The notes: generated by a model not told the origin, from the sequence alone. Shown: positions 1-6,714, counted from the first letter of the stretch. The stretch is DNA of 11,690 nucleotides from Thermaceae bacterium (GCA_027023115.1 JALVWZ010000182.1:1-11690); one strand, 5' to 3'. Program-made: numbers and translations.

Positions 1-125
1 ATGAAGCCGGCGAAGCCCAGCAACATGGCCAGCTCCTGCGGGGTGGCAAAGGCAATGCCCACCGCCAGCCCCCAGGCCGCCAAGAAGAGGAGCAGCCACC
101 ACAAAATGGCCAGTAAGACGGTCAT
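1..125 (-). CDS. Membrane protein, N-terminal part only (runs off the left edge)
   Basis: Reading the minus strand from an ATG at 125 gives 41 residues before the window ends. The product begins MTVLLAILWWLLLFLAAWG and continues very hydrophobic, with a first membrane segment at about residues 3-25 and probably a second from about 33. The start is supported by a GGGAGG ribosome binding site at 134-139 (minus strand), 8 nt upstream. The ATG lies one base after the stop codon of the upstream gene (127-690), so the two are very likely co-transcribed and translationally coupled. I do not recognise the family, and 41 residues are too few to assign one. Coding is inferred from the Shine-Dalgarno site, the coupling and the continuous hydrophobic reading. 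The overlapping plus-strand reading frame looks like a shadow. Confidence 0.6.
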   Translation of the reverse strand, partial: MTVLLAILWWLLLFLAAWGLAVGIAFATPQELAMLLGFAGF

Positions 126-126
126 C

Positions 127-690
127 TTACTTGCCTCCCTTCTCCTGCTTGGGCTTGTTCATCTGCGGCTGCTTGGGTTCCTTCTGCTCCTTGCCGGCGG
201 CCGCTTCCTTGGTCACCGAGAAGACGTGGGTCAGGGTGTAGAAGTCTTTTGAATAAGGGTGGACATAACTAATCGAGGCCGCCAGTACGTCGCCGACTTC
301 CAGCTTTTCCGACTTGGGCTTGAGATCCAGCTTGACCTCCACCACCGACAGCGGAGCCAGGTCAATGCCCAAAGGCACCGCCGCCAGCGCGTAGGCCTCC
401 TGCTTGCTGGCCGCGCCCGGCTTGAACACCAGGCTTTGGTCGATCAGCCGCAGCGGCACCAAACCCGGGTTGAATACCCGCAACACCAGCGCCTCGTTGG
501 CCTTGTCGTAGCGAGCCGAAGTGACCACCGGCGAGGGCGCTATGCCCGCCGCCAGCGCCTCGGCGTCGGCAACCGCGGCGCGCGCCCGCGAAGCGGCGCT
601 AAAGCTGCCGATGGCGAATCCCAGCAAGAGGGCTATGACCAAGGTCCAGATAACTACGGCCTGCACGTTTCCCGAACGATACTGCTTCAT
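127..690 (-). CDS. Single-pass membrane-anchored protein with beta-rich extracytoplasmic domain (unknown function)
   Basis: The protein has 187 residues from the ATG at 690. A GAGGTG ribosome binding site at 697-702 (minus strand) lies 6 nt from this ATG and only 3 nt from an adjacent ATG at 693, so 690 is preferred. A longer reading from 777 would run through the promoter and ribosome binding site. Residues 10-30 form a membrane segment, and 31-48 are Ala-rich and probably helical. Residues about 52-160 alternate hydrophobic and polar stretches like a beta-sandwich, including VFNPGLVPLRLIDQSLVF. The C-terminus (160-187) is a hydrophilic, Lys/Glu/Gln-rich tail. Only one residue, Lys5-Arg6 excepted, precedes the anchor region as a charged cluster, so topology is probably N-in with the domain outside. 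It is the first gene of a minus-strand pair with the membrane gene at 1-125 and diverges from the operon at 830. I do not recognise a named family. Confidence 0.75.
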   Translation of the reverse strand: MKQYRSGNVQAVVIWTLVIALLLGFAIGSFSAASRARAAVADAEALAAGIAPSPVVTSARYDKANEALVLRVFNPGLVPLRLIDQSLVFKPGAASKQEAYALAAVPLGIDLAPLSVVEVKLDLKPKSEKLEVGDVLAASISYVHPYSKDFYTLTHVFSVTKEAAAGKEQKEPKQPQMNKPKQEKGGK

Positions 691-829
691 CATTATCACC
701 TCGGTTGAACATTGTAGTATCAAGCTACATGAGATATATGGTTGACATTTCACGCGAATAGTGCAATCAATATACATGCAGTATCCTGTCTATATCACCT
801 GACATGGAGAAGGAAGCGAGGAGGAACGA
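691..829. promoter_or_regulatory. Divergent intergenic region with candidate promoters and a repeated TACATG-based element
   Basis: This stretch is clearly richer in A+T than the flanking genes and separates two divergent units. For the minus-strand gene, TACAAT (711-716, minus) fits the TANNNT -10 pattern and would give a very short leader just ahead of the ribosome binding site. For the plus-strand operon, TATCCT (782-787) fits the same pattern and would give a leader of about 36 nt. A perfect TTGACA at 742-747 has no good -10 at 16-18 nt, so its role is uncertain. Two similar 12-base elements, TACATGAGATAT (726-737) and TACATGCAGTAT (773-784), lie 47 bp apart and could bind a shared regulator. 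The operon's AGGAGG ribosome binding site is at 819-824. The promoter assignments are weak. Confidence 0.35.
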
Positions 830-1555
830 ATGAAAAAAGCCAAAAAGCTGACCGCCGAGGAACTGGCGGCCAAACACCAAGTAGCAGTCAACACCTTCGT
901 GCGCGAGGTGTGGGGCCCGATCCCCGCCGAGCTGGAGATCAAGCTCAAGAACCTCAAGGCCTGGGGGTTCGACCTGATCGCCGGCCTCCGCCAGGGAGAA
1001 CCGGCGGTGTTCGTGGCCGACCAGGCCGCAGGCCGCGCCCCTGGCGACGTTTACGAAGAGCGTGGCGAGAGCTTCGAGGTAAAGGAAGTTCTAAACGAGC
1101 TGCCCCGCGGCGCCCGCCTGCTGGTGCGGGTCAGCAACGAAGAGCGGCGTGGCGTAGCTCGGCTCTACTACCGCACCGGCAACGGCGAAGAGAGCGAGCT
1201 GTTCGCGCTGCCGGCCGCCGAGCTGCTGCTCGCCTACTTCAAGAAGCGCGGTTGGGGCAAGCTGCTCGAGGCCTTCCACTCTAGCGGCTTGACTACCGAG
1301 TTCATCCAAAGCCGCGGCACCCGCGGCAAGGCCTGGAGCTTCGAAGCGCTGCCGCCGAAGATGCGCCGCGCCCTGCGTGAAGGAGCCGCCGCCATCAAGA
1401 AGCGGGCCGGCGTGGGCCGCTTCACGCTGGTCTACTTTGGCAAGAACAAGGACGGCGACGACCGCTACACGGTCACCTGGCTCCTGCCTACCATCAAGCT
1501 GCTCGAGGCCGGCTTGGCCGAACACGTCGAGGGCCTGCTGGCCGCACTAGACTAG
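830..1555 (+). CDS. Conserved-looking cytoplasmic protein of unknown function, first gene of the operon
   Basis: This 241-residue protein starts at an ATG preceded by AGGAGG (819-824) at 5 nt spacing. It has no signal peptide or membrane segment. The N-terminus is basic (MKKAKKLTAEELAAKHQ). Residues 15-60 read as helices followed by a strand (GEPAVFVAD), and 85-115 look like a beta hairpin region (ARLLVRVSNEE, then GVARLYYRTG). A helical stretch follows (127-150), and the C-terminal part has strands such as GRFTLVYFGKNKDGDDRYTV (196-215) before a final helix. The mix of alternating strands and basic residues would suit a nucleic-acid- or partner-binding fold, but I see no diagnostic motif. 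It is 20 bp upstream of the DUF505-like gene and shares its operon and terminator. I do not recognise the family. Confidence 0.8.
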   Translation: MKKAKKLTAEELAAKHQVAVNTFVREVWGPIPAELEIKLKNLKAWGFDLIAGLRQGEPAVFVADQAAGRAPGDVYEERGESFEVKEVLNELPRGARLLVRVSNEERRGVARLYYRTGNGEESELFALPAAELLLAYFKKRGWGKLLEAFHSSGLTTEFIQSRGTRGKAWSFEALPPKMRRALREGAAAIKKRAGVGRFTLVYFGKNKDGDDRYTVTWLLPTIKLLEAGLAEHVEGLLAALD

Positions 1556-1575
1556 ACTGGGAGAAGGAGGGACAA

Positions 1576-3564
1576 ATGATAATCAAGAAACAGCATGCGC
1601 TGGCGCTGGAAAGGCTGCTGGCAGACGAAGAGGCGCAAAAACCCTACACCCCGCTCGAGGAGGTTGACCAACCGACCTTCGTAGAGCTGGAGCTGGCCGG
1701 CCTGGCCCGCTTCAGCACGCCGGTCAGGCTGGTGCCCACCTACTTGGGACGCGAGCTGACCATGGTGCTGCGCGAGCTCATCGAGCAGGGCCCGGAGCCC
1801 CGCAGCGACGACGAGGGCGGCGACTACGCCGTCCTGGAGGCACGCGGGCTGGCCGCGCCGGCCGACTGGTCCGCGGGCTGGCGCTGGCTCGGTAGTGAGG
1901 TCATCGCCATGCTCGAGGCCGCCGAGCGCGTCGGGCGCGTCGGGCCGGACGCCGTGGAGGCGCTGATGGAGCGCGGTCTGGCGCTGCGGGTGCGCGACCG
2001 CGAAAGCAAGAAGGAGTATTACGACCTCTCCGACGCCGGTCGGCGGGTGCTGGAGATCTACCGCGCCGCCGAGCCGGGCCTGGAGATAGGCTCCGAGCTG
2101 GCCGCCGCCATCCGCAAGCTGCCGTTGGGACCGGCTCCCGCCAGCGAGCTGCCCACGCCGTCACACGACGAACACCGCCTGGAGGCGATGCGCCTCATCG
2201 CCTACTCCCTGCCCAACTCCGACGTCTTCGCCTTTACCGGCCTCGGTCAGGCGGTCAAGAAGGCGCTCGAGACCGGCGGCTGGGGCGAGGGCGACGTGCT
2301 GACCAGCGACATCCTCTGGGCCCTGGCCGACTACGTGGACAGCGGCGAGGCCACCGAGGCCGGTCTGGCCACCTTGCAGGCGCTCGGTTACGTCGGCCCC
2401 GCCGGTGAGCTGCTGCCCGCCGGCGAGTGGGCGCTGGAAGCTCTCCGGCTCTGGCAGGACGGCGCCCGTGCCGAGGTTTGGAGCTTCGCCATCGAGGCCG
2501 AGGAGGCCGAGGTGCTCCAGACCATCGCCGAGCAGTGGCGCAAGGCCGAAGAGACCAACCCCGAGGAACGGCCCACCTTCGCGGTGCTCCGGCGGGCGAT
2601 GATAGACCGCAAGGTCGCCGAGTACAAGGCGCTGCTCGAGAAGTACGGCCGCAAGCTGAACGAGATGCCGCAAAAGTTCCGCCTGATCGCCGAGCGCTTC
2701 GCGGGCGCCAAGGACCTGGCGCGCTGGTACGACGAGAACTTCGACCTGCGCGAGGCGCTGGCCAGCCTGGAGTCGTTCGAGCTGATCGAGACCGGCGAGG
2801 ACGACAAGGGCAAAGAGGTGTTCTACCTGACCGGCTGGGGCGAGGAAGTTCTGGACGACCAGCAGCAAAACCGGCGCGACGTTAGCGCCACCGCGGTCAA
2901 GGCGATTACCATGACCCGCCGCAGCTTCTCCGCGCCGGGCCACGGCTGGTGGAACGAGGCCCGCCAGCAGGGCTTGGTCGGGAGCGCCGAGCCGACCAGC
3001 TCCGGCCTCTTCTACGCCCAACTGGCCGAGCACGTCCAGCGCCAACCCCATCTCTCCAAGTACGAACTGCAGGTCTTCCACGCCATCCCCGCCCGCGGCC
3101 TCAGCGAGAGCGAGGTCTACGCCGCGCTCGAGAAAAAGCTGGACCCCGAGCGCATCCGCTGGGCGCTGGAAAAGCTGGAGGCGCGTCACCTGATCGACCG
3201 CCTGCCCGACGGTAACGTCGTCGAGACCAAGGCCGGCGAGCTGCTCGACCGCGCCCTGGCGGGCGTGCCCGAGGGGTTCGGCAACCCGGTAAACCCGATA
3301 ATCTTCCGCTTGATCGAGGCCCTGCGGGCGGTGGGCAACCTCTACGTCAAGGAGAAGCGAGTCCGCATCCTGCCGCGCAACGTCAAGGAGGCCCTCGAGT
3401 ACAGCGGCCTCCCCAAGGACGTGTTCGACAATGCCCTCGAGGCGGCCCGCGCCGCCGGCTTCGTCGGACGCAGCTCGGTCAACGAGGCGGGGCTGCTGCT
3501 TTTGGAGGCGGCCGCGGCCATGAACCCGGGCGAAGAAGTTTCCGGCCTGGTAGAACTGGAATAG
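1576..3564 (+). CDS. DUF505-like protein made of repeated winged-helix-like units
   Basis: The protein has 662 residues. Its ATG follows AAGGAGGG (1564-1571) at 4 nt spacing. It is soluble, acidic and highly helical. At least six segments share one pattern: helices, a Gly-Leu or Gly-Tyr turn, a short beta wing, then a helix opened by (T/S/P/E)-x-x-G-x-x-x-L. The clearest are near residues 124-163 (LSDAGRRVLE), 247-293 (LLPAGEWALE), 388-427 (LTGWGEEVLD), 510-560 (ETKAGELLDRAL) and 600-645 (VNEAGLLLLEAA). This looks like tandem winged helix-turn-helix domains. The start (MIIKKQHALALERLL), the SLPNSDVFAFTGLGQAVKKAL block (211-231) and the C-terminus recall the DUF505 family, which I associate with thermophilic archaea and bacteria and whose function is unknown. 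The family name rests on memory and is moderate. It lies 9 bp upstream of the 164-aa gene, which repeats the same kind of unit. Confidence 0.8.
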   Translation: MIIKKQHALALERLLADEEAQKPYTPLEEVDQPTFVELELAGLARFSTPVRLVPTYLGRELTMVLRELIEQGPEPRSDDEGGDYAVLEARGLAAPADWSAGWRWLGSEVIAMLEAAERVGRVGPDAVEALMERGLALRVRDRESKKEYYDLSDAGRRVLEIYRAAEPGLEIGSELAAAIRKLPLGPAPASELPTPSHDEHRLEAMRLIAYSLPNSDVFAFTGLGQAVKKALETGGWGEGDVLTSDILWALADYVDSGEATEAGLATLQALGYVGPAGELLPAGEWALEALRLWQDGARAEVWSFAIEAEEAEVLQTIAEQWRKAEETNPEERPTFAVLRRAMIDRKVAEYKALLEKYGRKLNEMPQKFRLIAERFAGAKDLARWYDENFDLREALASLESFELIETGEDDKGKEVFYLTGWGEEVLDDQQQNRRDVSATAVKAITMTRRSFSAPGHGWWNEARQQGLVGSAEPTSSGLFYAQLAEHVQRQPHLSKYELQVFHAIPARGLSESEVYAALEKKLDPERIRWALEKLEARHLIDRLPDGNVVETKAGELLDRALAGVPEGFGNPVNPIIFRLIEALRAVGNLYVKEKRVRILPRNVKEALEYSGLPKDVFDNALEAARAAGFVGRSSVNEAGLLLLEAAAAMNPGEEVSGLVELE

Positions 3565-3573
3565 GAGGAGCAC

Positions 3574-4068
3574 ATGGTCAATCTCGAACAGCTCAAGGAT
3601 TTGCTCGATCGCGGCGACGTGGCAGCGCTGGCTCGTTTTCTCACCGACTCCTACCCCAGCGGCCTCGTGGGCGAGCGAGACGCGCTGGTGACACTCTTCA
3701 TGAAGGCCGGCCTGAGCCACGCCGAGGCGGTCCGCTGGGCCAAGCGCATCGAGGAGGAGGGCTACGCCCATCACCTGCCCGGCACTAGCCCGCGCTGGGT
3801 CTTTACCGGCAAACCGGTCTCTTTTCAAGAGCTTGCGCGCCTCATCGAGAGCGAGTGGGGTAGCTTCGTCGGCAGCAGCAGCGAGGCCCCCGAAGAGGCC
3901 ATCGAGTTCATCGAAAAACAGCTTGGGCTCGACCGCAAGACGGCGGCCGAGGTGTATCGCGGCCTCGAGGCCGCCGGTTACGCCTCGGTGGTCTTCCAGG
4001 ACGCCGCCGACATCAATCGCGACCGGGTGCTCTTCGAGTTCCCCGAAGTATTCCTGAAGCAGGTGTAG
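3574..4068 (+). CDS. Small protein with two winged-helix-like units
   Basis: This 164-residue protein follows an AGGAGGAG ribosome binding site (3563-3570) 3 nt before its ATG. It has no membrane segment or signal peptide. Two related segments can be read. The first (about 34-79) has GLSHAEAVRWAKRIEEEGYA followed by a wing ending in RWVFTG. The second (about 107-156) has GLDRKTAAEVYRGLEAAGYA followed by a longer wing ending in VLFEF. Both fit helix-turn-helix plus beta hairpin, and the 'Leu-x-x-x-Gly-Tyr' turn matches the units of the upstream DUF505-like protein (for example GLPKDVFDNALEAARAAGFV there). This suggests the two genes share ancestry or that this one is a detached unit. A DNA-, RNA- or protein-binding role is inferred from the fold only. 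It ends one base before the RAMP-like gene. Confidence 0.75.
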   Translation: MVNLEQLKDLLDRGDVAALARFLTDSYPSGLVGERDALVTLFMKAGLSHAEAVRWAKRIEEEGYAHHLPGTSPRWVFTGKPVSFQELARLIESEWGSFVGSSSEAPEEAIEFIEKQLGLDRKTAAEVYRGLEAAGYASVVFQDAADINRDRVLFEFPEVFLKQV

Positions 4069-4069
4069 C

Positions 4070-4804
4070 GTGTTCCGGCTCGAGACCATCAGCCCGCTAG
4101 CGGTGGGGGAAGAAGGTTTTCCCCGCCGCCAGGGTCGCCCTCATCTACCCGGCGCAGCTCTGCGCGAGGCGTTCTTGACCGCGGCACTGGCCTACTCGGT
4201 CCGCCGCGACGAGGCCTTCGCCGCCGAGATGCGGCGGCTGGTCCAGCACGCCTACAAGGGCAGCGTCGCCGGCCTGGCCGCCGAGATGGAGGCGGCGCTG
4301 TTGCAGCGGCAACCGGAACTGGCGGCGCTATCCTTCGCCGACGTCGAGCTGACCGGGGTGGAGCTCGAGCCGGTCCTCGTTTGCGACACCCGCCATAGCG
4401 AGGTGGCCCGGCGCGGCGAGGTCGAAACCTTCGCCGGCGTCAGCGATACTGCCGTCGCTCTGCCGCCGGAGCTGGAAACCTGGCTCTCGGCGGCGGCGCG
4501 CAGCTACAGCGAGGCCCTGGCCACCGCCGAAAGCAAAGCCTTGGCTAGCGGTCTGCCCGCCAGCCAGGGCTTTTATCAAAAGTTGAAAGCGCGGGTTCTC
4601 AAAGAGGCCCCCTGGCCGCTACGGGCCGGTTACTGGACGCCTGACCCCCAAGGCGGCCGCTTGCTGGCGCTGGCGCGCATAGAAGCGGCGGTAACCGCGC
4701 TGGCTCGCCGCTTCGAGGCGACCCCGCTGCCGCGCCACGTCCTCTTTGCGCCCCGCGCCGGCGCCAGCCTTGGCTGGTTGGTGCTCAGAAGGGAGAACGA
4801 TTAG
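4070..4804 (+). CDS. RAMP-superfamily-like protein, closest in appearance to Csm5
   Basis: The protein has 244 residues from a GTG start one base after the previous stop, with AGGTG at 4061-4065 as a modest ribosome binding site, so it is probably translationally coupled. The N-terminus reads FRLETISPLAVGEEG (2-16), then RPHLPGAALREAFLTAAL (23-40). This resembles the Csm5 opening, a strand ending 'T-x-SP-x-x-x-G' and a 'PGSS-x-(K/R)-x-A-x-R-T-A' helix. The C-terminus has LRAGYWT (194-200) and ends RAGASLGWLVLRREND (229-244), similar to the Gly-rich loop and final 'PLGW-V-x-L' of Csm5. At 244 residues it is shorter than typical Csm5 (roughly 300-400). There is no Cas10, Csm2-4, Cas6 or CRISPR array in the window. 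RAMP proteins bind RNA, so an RNA-linked role is plausible but inferred. The assignment rests on motif likeness alone and could be wrong. Confidence 0.75.
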   Translation: MFRLETISPLAVGEEGFPRRQGRPHLPGAALREAFLTAALAYSVRRDEAFAAEMRRLVQHAYKGSVAGLAAEMEAALLQRQPELAALSFADVELTGVELEPVLVCDTRHSEVARRGEVETFAGVSDTAVALPPELETWLSAAARSYSEALATAESKALASGLPASQGFYQKLKARVLKEAPWPLRAGYWTPDPQGGRLLALARIEAAVTALARRFEATPLPRHVLFAPRAGASLGWLVLRREND

Positions 4805-5479
4805 GTGTTCCCGATACGCGACTCGATCCACCACCACGGGCCGGCGCTGATAACCAAACTGTTGATAGCCCTCAACGTGGCGGTCTTCCTCTGGCAGGTA
4901 AGCCTGGGTCCGGCTGGTTTCCAGTGGGTCGTTTACCACTACGGCTTCGTGCCCAAGGCCTTCTTTGCCGACCCCGCCGGCGAGTTCGGCCGCATCTTCA
5001 CCAGCATGTTCCTCCACGGCGGTTTCGAGCACATCCTGGGCAACATGTGGTTCCTCTGGATCTTCGGACCGGCGGTCGAGGGGCGCCTGGGCCCGGGCCG
5101 CTACCTGACCGTCTACCTGCTTGCCGGGATTGGCGCCGCCCTCACCCAGGCCGTCTTCCTGCCCGCCAGCACGGCGCCGATGATCGGCGCTTCGGGAGCC
5201 ATCTCCGGCGTCCTCGGGGCCTACTTCCTGCTCTTCCCGACCGCCTGGATTCTGACCCTCATTTGGCCTCTGCCACCCATCTTCTTCTGGTTCCCGGCGG
5301 CATTCTTCATCGGTTTTTGGATTCTAATCCAGCTTCTCTACGGCGCCATGGGGCTGCCCGGCGTCGCCTGGTGGGCGCACGTTGGTGGTTTTACCGTGGG
5401 ATACGTCCTGACCTACTTCTTCAAACCCAAGCGTAACTACAAAGCCGAACCGTACTGGCACGGAATATACGGCTTTTAG
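4805..5479 (+). CDS. Rhomboid family intramembrane serine protease
   Basis: This is a 224-residue polytopic protein. Its GTG start directly abuts the preceding stop codon. AAGGGAG (4789-4795) is the likely ribosome binding site, and coupling to the RAMP-like gene is likely. The rhomboid active-site features are all visible: the GASG motif with nucleophile Ser130, His192 in AHVGGF as the general base, and the HGGFEHILGN segment with His71, His76 and Asn80 in the spacing used for oxyanion stabilisation in GlpG. About six membrane segments follow the standard order (about 15-32, 66-88, 98-118, 127-145, 158-178, 188-206). EGRLG (92-96) follows the second segment. A short Lys-rich C-terminal tail (207-215) should be cytoplasmic. 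The family cleaves membrane segments of substrates within the bilayer. The substrate here is unknown. Catalytic residues are intact, so an active enzyme is expected. Confidence 0.95.
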   Translation: MFPIRDSIHHHGPALITKLLIALNVAVFLWQVSLGPAGFQWVVYHYGFVPKAFFADPAGEFGRIFTSMFLHGGFEHILGNMWFLWIFGPAVEGRLGPGRYLTVYLLAGIGAALTQAVFLPASTAPMIGASGAISGVLGAYFLLFPTAWILTLIWPLPPIFFWFPAAFFIGFWILIQLLYGAMGLPGVAWWAHVGGFTVGYVLTYFFKPKRNYKAEPYWHGIYGF

Positions 5480-5490
5480 GAGGTGCAACA

Positions 5491-6336
5491 GTGAACGGCA
5501 GTGATTGGATAAATCAGCTCTTCTGGCTCTTCATCATCTTCGCGATGATGACCCCGTACTTCCAGCAACAGGCCCTCTTCTCGGCCCGCGCCCGCAAGAT
5601 GGCCCAGCTCGAGCGCAAGCGCAAGAGCCGGGTGATAACCCTCATCCACCGGCAAGAGGCCATCAGCCTACTGGGCATCCCGTTGACCCGCTTCATCGAT
5701 ATTGACGACTCCGAGCAGGTTCTGCGGGCAATCCGCATGACCGACAAGAACGTTCCCATCGACATGATCCTGCACACCCCGGGCGGATTGGTCCTGGCGG
5801 CCGAGCAGATCGCCGAGGCCCTCAAACGGCACCCGGCCAAGGTGACCGTCTTCGTTCCCCACTACGCCATGTCGGGCGGAACTCTGATCGCCCTGGGAGC
5901 CGACGAGATAGTGATGGACCACAACGCCGTGCTGGGTCCGGTTGACCCCCAACTGGGCAACAAGCCGGCGGCTTCCATAGTCAAGGTGCTCGAGCAAAAA
6001 GACCCGAAAGACATCGACGACGACACCCTGATCCTGGCCGACGTTTCCAAAAAGGCGCTCAAGCAGGTCAAGGAAACGGTAGTCGGCCTGCTAAAGGGCA
6101 CCATCCCCGAGGAGAAGGTGGAAGACGTAGCCACCATCCTCTCGCAGGGCACCTGGACCCACGACTACCCGATAGACGTTACCCAGGCCAAGGGCTTTGG
6201 CCTGCCGGTGAGCACCGAGATGCCCAAGGAGGTCTACGAGCTGATGGACCTCTACCCCCAGCCGCGCGGCAACAAGCCCAGCGTGCAGTACATCCCGCTG
6301 CCGCACCAGCGCGAGGTCAACGGCAAGGGCAAGTAG
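5491..6336 (+). CDS. SDH-family Clp-fold serine protease, membrane anchored
   Basis: The protein has 281 residues from a GTG start, with GGAGGTG (5479-5485) as a strong ribosome binding site. An N-terminal membrane segment (about 7-24) and a very basic stretch (33-47, RARKMAQLERKRKSR) place the rest on the cytoplasmic side. The Clp/crotonase-type core follows: IDMILHTPGGLVLAAEQIAEAL (90-111) supplies the Gly-rich substrate-binding strand, and HYAMSGGTLIAL (124-135) carries the expected nucleophile Ser128. NAVLGPVDPQLG (145-156) is the next conserved block. This pattern matches the serine dehydrogenase proteinase (SDH_sah) family, relatives of signal peptide peptidase SppA. The real substrates of bacterial members are largely unknown. 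It is the last gene of the operon, 11 bp after the rhomboid gene and 16 bp before a terminator. The pairing suggests stepwise or parallel cleavage of membrane proteins, which is inference. Confidence 0.92.
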   Translation: MNGSDWINQLFWLFIIFAMMTPYFQQQALFSARARKMAQLERKRKSRVITLIHRQEAISLLGIPLTRFIDIDDSEQVLRAIRMTDKNVPIDMILHTPGGLVLAAEQIAEALKRHPAKVTVFVPHYAMSGGTLIALGADEIVMDHNAVLGPVDPQLGNKPAASIVKVLEQKDPKDIDDDTLILADVSKKALKQVKETVVGLLKGTIPEEKVEDVATILSQGTWTHDYPIDVTQAKGFGLPVSTEMPKEVYELMDLYPQPRGNKPSVQYIPLPHQREVNGKGK

Positions 6337-6352
6337 GCTCTTTTTCCGGCTT

Positions 6353-6384
6353 AAAACCGTGGGGCACGTTCCCACGGTTTTTTT
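6353..6384 (+). terminator. Intrinsic terminator of the six-gene operon
   Basis: A perfect 11-bp stem, AAAACCGTGGG (6353-6363) and CCCACGGTTTT (6371-6381), encloses a 7-nt loop and ends in seven consecutive T residues (6378-6384). It begins 16 bp after the stop of the SDH-family gene. This is a classic Rho-independent terminator. The A run on the left arm pairs with the T tract, so partial bidirectional function is possible, but no minus-strand gene ends here. Confidence 0.93.
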
Positions 6385-6525
6385 CTTGGCGGGCCAACAA
6401 ACGCGCGCTTTCGGGTCGGACGAGAAAGGAGCGCCGCCGCTTGGGCGGATTGCGGTCGTGCAGGTGCTGCTTGCAGCTTGTAGCCGGCGGCTTGCGACGC
6501 GCGTTATCTCGCCATAGGGGTACGT

Positions 6526-6548
6526 GGTGCGTGGTGCTTGGTACGTGG
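6526..6548. repeat. Left arm of a long-range imperfect inverted repeat (partner at 6919-6941)
   Basis: This 23-nt segment of GGTGCGTGG / TTGGTACGTGG type sequence is the reverse complement of 6919-6941 at 21 of 23 positions, by hand alignment. It lies in a wider GT-rich tract (6520-6600) with near-tandem short words such as GTACGTGGTG (twice) and GGCTCGTGG. The arms are about 370 bp apart. They could be two copies of one dispersed repeat family inserted in opposite orientation rather than a functional stem. Confidence 0.7.
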
Positions 6549-6639
6549 TGATGGTGATAGGAGGACGGCTCGTGGCTCGTGGATTGTAGTTTGTAGTTGA
6601 CGGGACGCCGGCGGTTTGCGGCCTGTAGAGGAACAAAAC

Positions 6640-6670
6640 CCCCTTGGGGAAGGCCGGGGTGGAGGTTTTT
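6640..6670. repeat. CCCCTTGGGG-centred intergenic repeat, copy 1
   Basis: The core CCCCTTGGGG (6640-6649) is followed by a G-rich run and a GTTTTT end. The same order of blocks recurs about 158 bp downstream, with core 6798-6807 and a GTTTT end. Similar C-run/G-run hairpin elements are common between genes in many bacterial phyla, which I know as a general pattern rather than from a specific match. Confidence 0.55.
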
Positions 6671-6714
6671 GAAACTGGCAATTGGCTCGTGGCGCGTGGC
6701 GCGTTTTATTTGCC

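Noticed and set aside
1..252. Plus-strand 83-codon frame at the left edge
   Set aside because: It overlaps two coupled minus-strand genes with good ribosome binding sites, so it is a shadow frame.
742..747. Perfect TTGACA as the operon's -35 box
   Set aside because: No TANNNT-like -10 lies 16-18 bp downstream (the sequence there is AATCAA or ATCAAT), so I do not call it a promoter element on its own.
2161..4089. A 642-codon open frame on the minus strand opposite the DUF505-like and 164-aa genes
   Set aside because: It has no ribosome binding site, its composition is typical of the antisense of GC-rich codons, and the plus-strand genes have strong starts and tight operon spacing.
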